From the NCBI GenBank assembly GCA_016987375.1, contig PJRA01000152.1, positions 82,882 to 95,882 on the forward strand: a stretch of DNA of 13,001 nucleotides, given 5' to 3'. The stretch's first letter is position 1; each line of letters begins with the position of its first letter. This stretch comes from Brachionus koreanus. Lineage: Eukaryota; Rotifera; Eurotatoria; Ploima; Brachionidae. This document shows, piece after piece, positions 7,652-13,001 of this stretch. The notes under the pieces are model-generated. The model did no database searches, had not been told where the DNA came from, and worked only from the letters and a program-made list of their open reading frames with translations. The translations under genes were made by a program, and so were the position numbers.

Positions 7652-9522
7652 TCTTTAAATTAAAATTTTTGAAAACAAAATTATTTTAAAATAAATAGTA
7701 AATCAGCAAAAAAATCGAAATAAAAACTAAAAACAATAAGTAAACTATTTCTAAAAACCTATTTCTCAGGCGTTTCATAGCAATAAGCGAATTTTATGGA
7801 AAAAATTAATTTTTTGAAAGTAGTCTATCAAAAACTATTTTAAATATATTTAATAAAAATTATTAAAAAAAAATTTTTCAAACTTAATTTATTAATAGGA
7901 TATTTTATGTAGTCTTTAGTTAAAATTAAACACTAATTAGAATAAAATAGACTTGCTTGAACACTTTATCAAAAGAAACCACTTTTATTTTAATTTTTTT
8001 AAGAAATTTCTCAACTCAAAATAATTCTCAAAAAGTCTACAGTCTTACAGTTAATAATACTTGAGAAATTATAAAAATCCTTGAATTTATATCTTCCGTT
8101 GTGAATATTTTTTTTTTTAACAAAATTTTCTTTATTCAAAATTAAATTAGTCCTATTTAATTCTTATTTTTGTAATTTTTCAAGAGTTTATTTTTACTTT
8201 TTTTTTAAAACGAAATAAAACCAATTTGTAATATTCTAATTGATGATTGTAGAAAACTGAGTTTTCGGACATAAACAAATTTTAGTTAGAAATATTTTAT
8301 TTTAAACAAATAATTATAGGAAATGGCTTTTTATGGAATTAATCTCAAAACTTTATTTTAAATCGATTGTTTGAGAAAAAAAAATTTTGTTTTTTTTTAT
8401 TCTAAAACAAACAAAATCAAGATTAAAGCAGATTATATAGACACAATATTTTAACAAAAATATTCAATTTAATTTTTTTTGATTTACACTAGGAAAATTT
8501 TTGTAAATTTTTTTTTTCCTGTAGACACAATAGTTAGCTGAAAATTATTAGAATAATTTCTAGTTTTAAGAATTAAATTTAATACAAATTTCCTATGCTC
8601 ACTTTGTCTGCATTTAAATTTAAATATAGCAAAGTTATTTTTGTTTAATTTAAGGATATAAACGAAAATTATTTTCCTCTTAATCGAAAATAGCAATTTG
8701 ATCTATTTGTTTCAAAAGGTCTTTTCCAGAAAATCACTTAAACGGTTGTTCAAAAATTTTTACCAAACAAAAATCAAAGTTATGTAAGGAAAAGGTTTTT
8801 TATTTTTTATTTCAGAGCTGATTGTTATGCAAATTCTAAATCTCATGAGAAAAAAATATTGATAAAATAATTCATTGAAATGGTTTACCTTAAAAAGCTT
8901 CGAGAAGCAAATTTGAACAATAAAATTTTATTTAATTAAGGCCTTTTTTCACTTTTTTCATTATATTAAATTTCTAATAAAAACAACATCTCTCATAGCA
9001 TCAAGAGAATTCAAAAAGTCTATTGAATAATTAAATATCAACAGTAACCAAACACTCTAGAATTTATTTACTGGAAATTACATTTTTAAATAATATTCTC
9101 TTGTTGCCAAGTTCTTGTTGGTATTCATAATTTCTGATTTTTGTTTTCTTTACTAGTTCAAATATACATTGTTTGTTATTCTCAAGCTAAGTGGAGCATA
9201 TACGTAAGCATTAAAGCTACTTAAACTTAAAATTTTTTGCTCACAGCATCTAGGAAATAATTTGGACAATTGATTTGCCACTGATATATAAAAAAGTATA
9301 TTTTTATCTTTTTAATTTTCTAATTTATTTCCAAAAATTCAAACTAATTTAAGAAAAAAAAACTTTTTTGTTTAATTCATCTGTTTTTTTCTTTAATTGT
9401 CTGGCATAGAGTTGTTTGTTCAAATTTTGAATTTAAAGCTAAAATTTTTTATTTATTCTTTAGCCCAGATTTTACAAAACAAATTAGATTACTATTCGAG
9501 TAATTTGGGTCATTGTTTGTAG
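7652..9522. other. Long AT-rich intergenic DNA
   Basis: Nearly 1.9 kb of A- and T-tract-rich DNA with no coding-like block on either strand. The open frame at 8484-8696 on the minus strand is a Lys/Asn/Ile/Phe-rich read of AT-rich DNA. The last few hundred bases should contain the promoter of the CIMIP5-like gene. A TATATAAAAA string occurs at 9285-9294 but is not distinctive at this base composition. Confidence 0.5.
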
Positions 9523-9564
9523 CCGGACAACCGAGCCGATCAACAAAATCACAACTAGGATAAA
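9523..9564 (+). other. Probable 5' UTR of the CIMIP5-like gene, after a possible splice acceptor
   Basis: Base composition changes sharply at CCGGACAACCGAGCCGATC, and the ATG at 9565 follows after 42 nt. The change occurs directly after CATTGTTTGTAG, which has the form of a 3' splice site (AG at 9521-9522). This could be the end of an intron in the 5' UTR or a spliced-leader trans-splicing acceptor, which is known in rotifers. The alternative is simply a transcription start near here. Confidence 0.4.
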
Positions 9565-10493
9565 ATGTCTGACGGATTCGTCCTTAAAGCATCGAAGAGG
9601 TAAAATTTTTGCTACTCGTTGAATTCAATTTCAAGCCGAGATAGATTTCTTTTATAAGAAAAAAAATTATCAAATTTCAAATATTCAAGTCTAAAAATTA
9701 CTTTTACTAATATTTAATTAGGAAAAAAATCTAGCTTATTATTCGTGATTTTCAAATATTTAATTAAAAAAATATCTCTCAAAGTTTTTTTTTTTGTTCA
9801 CTTATTTTTTTTTATGCAGTTGAAGCTTGTTTCTTTTAATTCAGATAAGAATTTTTAAAATAATGAATTTTTGTCTCGATCCTTATCCAAAAATTTCTTC
9901 AAATGTCCAGTTTTTTTTTTCAAAAAACGATTCGAATGAGAATAACTATTCTAAAAAACCTTTTTCTCAAACAAAAAGGAACGATGCACCGACCAAAACA
10001 TCGACTAAAGACCAGTCTGGAGTGAACGGTAAATGATTCCTCTGTAGACAACAAAAAAACTTTAATTTTAAATTGCGATTAAGCCGACGATGGGTATGCG
10101 ATGACCAAGTGGCGTCAAGAAAGAATATGGATCGAAGCTATAGAAAAGGAAGGCAAGTCTTTGCAAGAATGGGAGGAAAAGTGGGCATATCTGGCCGACT
10201 ATGACCAAAAGGTAATTTTTTTCTAACATGTCGTCATAGAAACTAAGAAAAATATTTTTTAATTTATTGTGAGCTTAAGACTTATTTCATTTTTATTTAA
10301 GGGAAATATAAAGGAGAGAGAAAAACTACCAGAAAGAGTTAACATGTATTCGGATAATTTGCCAAGTTCTGGCGGACATGAATATGGTCACAGGCTGCAG
10401 TCTGAAGAAGCAAAACTAATTTCCACCATGGAATCAAATTTGTCGACTAGCTTTAAGAAAAAACGAAATAATGCTCTTATCTGTTATGCTTAA
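9565..10493 (+). CDS. CIMIP5: CIMIP5 (C2orf50)-like ciliary microtubule inner protein, four exons
   Basis: Proposed exons are 9565-9599, 9979-10028, 10084-10211 and 10302-10493, giving about 134 residues; human C2orf50/CIMIP5 is about 160. The frame carries across all junctions. Exon 3 encodes DDGYAMTKWRQERIWIEAIE and then WEEKWAYLADYDQK. Exon 4 begins GNIKEREKLPERVNMYSD, continues with LPSSGGHEYGHRL, and ends in a basic tail, KKKRNN. The pattern of Trp-rich helix, DYDxxGNxKExEKLP, and SDxxPSS followed by a G-RL block is what I recognise from C2orf50/CIMIP5. Proteins with that name line the inner wall of axonemal doublet microtubules. No signal peptide or membrane segment is seen. Introns 2 and 3 (55 and 90 nt) are convincing. 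Exons 3 and 4 are firm. The tiny first exon (MSDGFVLKASK) and the acceptor of exon 2 (ACAAAAAG at 9978) are less so: an acceptor at 9849 would keep the frame and add 43 residues. There are no stops in the chosen model, so the gene looks functional. Confidence 0.75.
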
Positions 10494-11408
10494 ATTATCT
10501 CTTTATTGTTAATAATTTAAATCATTATTAAAATTTAAAAAAAGCACCTTTGTTTAAAAAATAAGTTTGATAAAATTTTCAAAGATAATAATTGTTTTAA
10601 TTACTTAAGATAATAAAAGCACAATTGAAAACTATAGATATTTATTTTTTAGCTTTTGAATTAACTGAATAAAATTTATTTATATTTTTTATTAATATTA
10701 TATTTAATTTAAATTTTGGATAAAAGTAAATTGAATAATTCAAATAAAATATTCAAGAGGGCTTTGTGAAATTTAGTACAATAGAACAGAACAAAATGTT
10801 AAAAATTCTTATATTTTTTTTTTTTAAATAAAAAGAAAATTCTTTAATGAATTGAGAACAGAATTTATGCATCATCATAAACAGACTTTAACTATTGATG
10901 CAACTTAGAATGTTGCACTCTGTTGAATTTAAAGAACTAGTAACTCTGTAAAAAAAAAAATTTCTCTATCATATAGGGTATAATTTAATCATTTGCCTGC
11001 TGGAATTTACATCTATTGTCAACCAATGAACATATTACCTTTAATAAAATATGTTGAGTCATGAAATTTTGCGTTTTTTAAATTTTGTAATTCTAAAATT
11101 CATTTAATAAATAGAATTGACTGCTCTTCAAAATGATATTTATAACTCTTTGTTTATTTAATTCGAGAATATTTTGTAAATTTAGGTACTGTTACGTCAT
11201 TAATGGAGAAAAGCTTTATCAAAAACAGCAGTAATTCGTGAGATATGTCTAGTGAATGATGAAAATATGATTAAAGTTAACTTTTTTAAATTAGATTCAA
11301 GTTTTAAGAAATTTTAAAAAAGATTTAACACTTTTCCTTTATTTCCCTTTTCTTTGTCTTCAGTTAAATAAATATTGAAAAATTATTTGACATTTTTTTT
11401 TCGATCAG
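10494..11408. other. 3' UTR and AT-rich intergenic DNA with one small open frame
   Basis: After the CIMIP5-like gene the DNA is AT-rich without recognised features. A 33-codon plus-strand frame at 11133-11234 starts MIFITLCLF and ends YVINGEKLYQKQQ. It has a hydrophobic start and a somewhat coding-like end, with a possible acceptor (AATTTAG) in its middle, but I recognise no family and give it low weight. Confidence 0.4.
10612..10617 (+). terminator. Likely poly(A) signal of the CIMIP5-like gene
   Basis: AATAAA lies 119 nt after the stop codon. A second copy is at 10668-10673. Either could be used, and chance occurrence is common in this AT-rich DNA. Confidence 0.4.
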
Positions 11409-11573
11409 AAATCTAAAATCAAAAAAACAAAGCAATTCCTCGGAGTTTGAGTGGTAATAGTAGTGATACGAGCCTTCGGGAGAAAAAAGAATTAAAAAGA
11501 ACAACTTTTCTCGATCAAAATGCTCTGCGTGCCACTAATGGGAGCAACCCTAAGCTTAGTAGCTGTCAATAAC
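11409..11573 (+). pseudogene. Unrecognised coding-like scrap
   Basis: The sequence becomes less AT-rich after TTTTTTTTCGATCAG, a good acceptor-like string ending at 11408. One plus-strand frame is open from about 11418 to a TAA at 11571-11573 and contains RSLSGNSSDTSLREKKELKR, then TTFLDQNALRATNGSNPKLS. A second frame directly after the acceptor reads NLKSKKQSNSSEFEW up to a possible donor (TGAGTG|GTAATAG). Serine/asparagine-rich and charged content suggests real or former coding sequence. The bases TTTTCTCGATCAA (11506-11518) also occur exactly at 4517-4529 in the other unidentified relic, reading FLDQ in both. No family assigned. Confidence 0.35.
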
Positions 11574-12039
11574 CAAATTACTTTTACAAATAACAATCGA
11601 CGATATATTTTCATCTCAATTTTAACAACGCATTGAAATTTGTAGGAAACTACTTATGAAAATTCTCTAGATAAACGGTTTTAATAAGAAGTTGATCTAT
11701 TTTAAAAATTATGACAACAGAAATTAATGGTACAACCCATCTCAACATGCTCAGTCAATCGTGGAAACAGGACGCTTTGATTAAAGAGTGATTTTGATGT
11801 TCGGTGGAATTCCCAGGCGGAAATACACTTTGAGCCAATATTTTCAAAATATTTGACTTAAAGTCACATGTATATATTTAATCAAGTTGGACCACTTTAA
11901 CTTGATAATCGAAAAAGCCTGGGATTCTAAATGATCAAATAAGGCTATAAATTTCTATGCTTGGCCACATGATTTATTATCAATTTGAATTTTCTAAAAA
12001 ATACATAAACTAAGTTACTAATTAATTAATTTTTTTTTC
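11574..12039. other. Intergenic DNA with broken coding-like pieces
   Basis: At 11711 an ATG opens MTTEINGTTHLNMLSQSWKQ, ending at TGA 11789-11791, and a following shifted piece includes DVRWNSQAEIHFEP. Another interrupted piece between about 11882 and 11990 includes LDHFNLIIEKAWDS. These could be upstream parts of the decayed LINE that follows, or another dead element. I could not match them to endonuclease or reverse transcriptase motifs. Confidence 0.3.
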
Positions 12040-12633
12040 AAATTTTTGCTGTATGATTTAAAGTTTAAAAAGAAAAAAAATACACACCTTAAATACTCTG
12101 TTTCAAATAAGACACAGATGTATGCTGATGATTCAAAAATATTAGCTATTGTTAATCAAGTTTGTGAAAAAATGAAGTTATAGAAAAATCTGGATGCAAT
12201 TTGTGAATAGATAAAAGTTTGGGAAATTGGGTTTGTGTGCCAAAAAGTGCAAAATTATGGACATTTTGGAAGAATGAATGAGAGGTATAAGTATATAACT
12301 CATACCAAGGAAGAGAGCGAGAATGTTATTGTTAGTAAAGATAAGAATTAATGTGCATTAGTTTGAGAATGCACAGGAAAGGCAAAATTTTTTCTGCAAA
12401 ATTGAGAAACGATTTTGAAAGTGCGGTGACTGAAACGTTTTCTTTTTAAATAGAGTGGTCCCTCAATGGAATAGGTTTATCCTTATAGTGTTATCAAATC
12501 CAAATCCATGGAAGTTTTCAAAATTGCGTTGGAAAAATTCAATGGACATGGCTGCTTCAGCTTCATATTGTTTCAATCCAATAGCTCCATAGTTAATTCA
12601 AATTATTCACTAATACTTAGTTTAAATGAATAA
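12040..12633 (+). mobile_element. Decayed CR1/L2-like LINE, reverse transcriptase 3' end
   Basis: The plus-strand frame from 12040 reads FLLYDLKFKKK, then HLKYSVSNKTQMYADDSKIL. This contains the reverse transcriptase catalytic YADD box at 12121-12132. It continues with KNLDAICE, IKVWEIGFVCQKVQNYGHFG and YKYITHTKEE, the order expected for the thumb-side blocks of CR1/L2-type non-LTR elements. Stops interrupt it at 12181-12183 (TAG), 12208-12210 (TAG) and 12349-12351 (TAA). Shifted frames then give FFLNRVVPQWNRF (12440-12478) and SVIKSKSMEVFKIALEKF (12487-12540), the typical C-terminal block of these ORF2 proteins. Only about 90 nt separate the two conserved parts, where over 100 residues are normal, so there is a large internal deletion. 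The endonuclease and earlier reverse transcriptase motifs are missing. It is inactive. Confidence 0.85.
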
Positions 12634-13001
12634 AAATCAAATAACATTATCTATTTTGTTCGTAGATTAAATACTTTAAAATTTTATTTCTTAGACGAGA
12701 TGATCTATTAGACAGTAATAATAAGGTGATTTAGAGAAAAGAATATTTAATCACGTTGACTAAAAATAACATTTGAGATTGACCCTTTCAAAAATGTGAC
12801 TAAAAAATTTACCAGAGAAATTATTTTTAAAATTCATAAGAACAATCGATTCAAAAATTATCAATAGTAATTTAATTTTATAAATGCTTTCCAAGATAAA
12901 ATTAAATCACATTGATTATCATTTGAATTTTTTTTTAATTTCTTTTTTTATGTTCATTACATCATTAAATTTATTAATTTAAAAATAAGTAATAACTATT
13001 A
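12634..13001. other. AT-rich DNA, no feature seen
   Basis: This stretch after the LINE relic is AT-rich to the window end. I see no coding frame, RNA gene or repeat boundary. An AATAAA overlapping the end of the relic (12629-12634) may be its former 3' signal. Confidence 0.5.

Noticed and set aside
8484..8696. 70-codon minus-strand open frame
   Set aside because: Composition (Lys, Asn, Ile, Phe) is that expected from AT-rich non-coding DNA; no motifs.
9100..9120. RFX (X-box) half-site GTTGCCAAG upstream of the ciliary gene
   Set aside because: The second half-site needed for an X-box is not present, and a 6-bp half-site is expected by chance.
9285..9294. TATA box for the CIMIP5-like gene
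   Set aside because: TATATAAAA strings are common at this base composition, and the distance to the ATG (about 280 nt) gives no support.
1..13001. tRNA genes, rRNA, CRISPR arrays or microsatellites
   Set aside because: No TTCGAATC-type T-arm with matching acceptor stem, no regularly spaced repeats and no tandem arrays beyond simple A or T runs were seen.

Overview
This window is eukaryotic, very probably from a small invertebrate animal with an extremely AT-rich genome (by eye well above 70% A+T, with many long A and T runs). Two spliced protein-coding genes of animal families are present. Their introns are mostly very short (53, 54, 54, 55 and 90 nt) with GT..AG borders. Short introns and high A+T fit a monogonont rotifer such as Brachionus, but that assignment is inference. 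I see no bacterial features, tRNA, rRNA or CRISPR array.

Layout, left to right. (1) Positions 1-95 are less AT-rich and coding-like, perhaps the edge of a gene that runs off the left end. (2) Positions 96-1713 are AT-rich with no recognisable gene. (3) Positions 1722-2256 are a non-autonomous hAT-type DNA transposon (MITE) with a perfect 8-bp target duplication and a strong internal hairpin. (4) Positions 2375-3414 hold the last four exons of an MGAT4-family N-acetylglucosaminyltransferase on the plus strand. Its earlier exons are not in the window. (5) Positions 4175-4658 are a broken, unrecognised coding-like segment. (6) Positions 5630-6539, minus strand, are a decayed pogo/Tigger-like transposase C-terminus with a cysteine-rich tail and in-frame stops. 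(7) Positions 6540-9520 are a long AT-rich stretch with a weak foldback element and a hairpin. (8) Positions 9565-10493 are a complete small four-exon gene resembling CIMIP5 (C2orf50), a ciliary microtubule inner protein. (9) Positions 11409-11573 are another coding-like scrap. (10) Positions 12040-12633 are a 5'-truncated, internally deleted CR1/L2-like LINE reverse transcriptase relic.

The two live genes belong to unrelated processes: Golgi N-glycan branching and axonemal microtubule structure. Nothing suggests an operon or functional cluster. They sit in a landscape of dead or non-autonomous transposons from at least three groups (hAT, pogo, LINE). I did not find a convincing new multi-gene system. 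The points most worth a second look are the hAT MITE inside the presumed MGAT4 intron, the pogo relic with its zinc-finger-like tail, the CIMIP5-like gene, and two unidentified coding scraps that share an exact 13-mer in the same reading frame.
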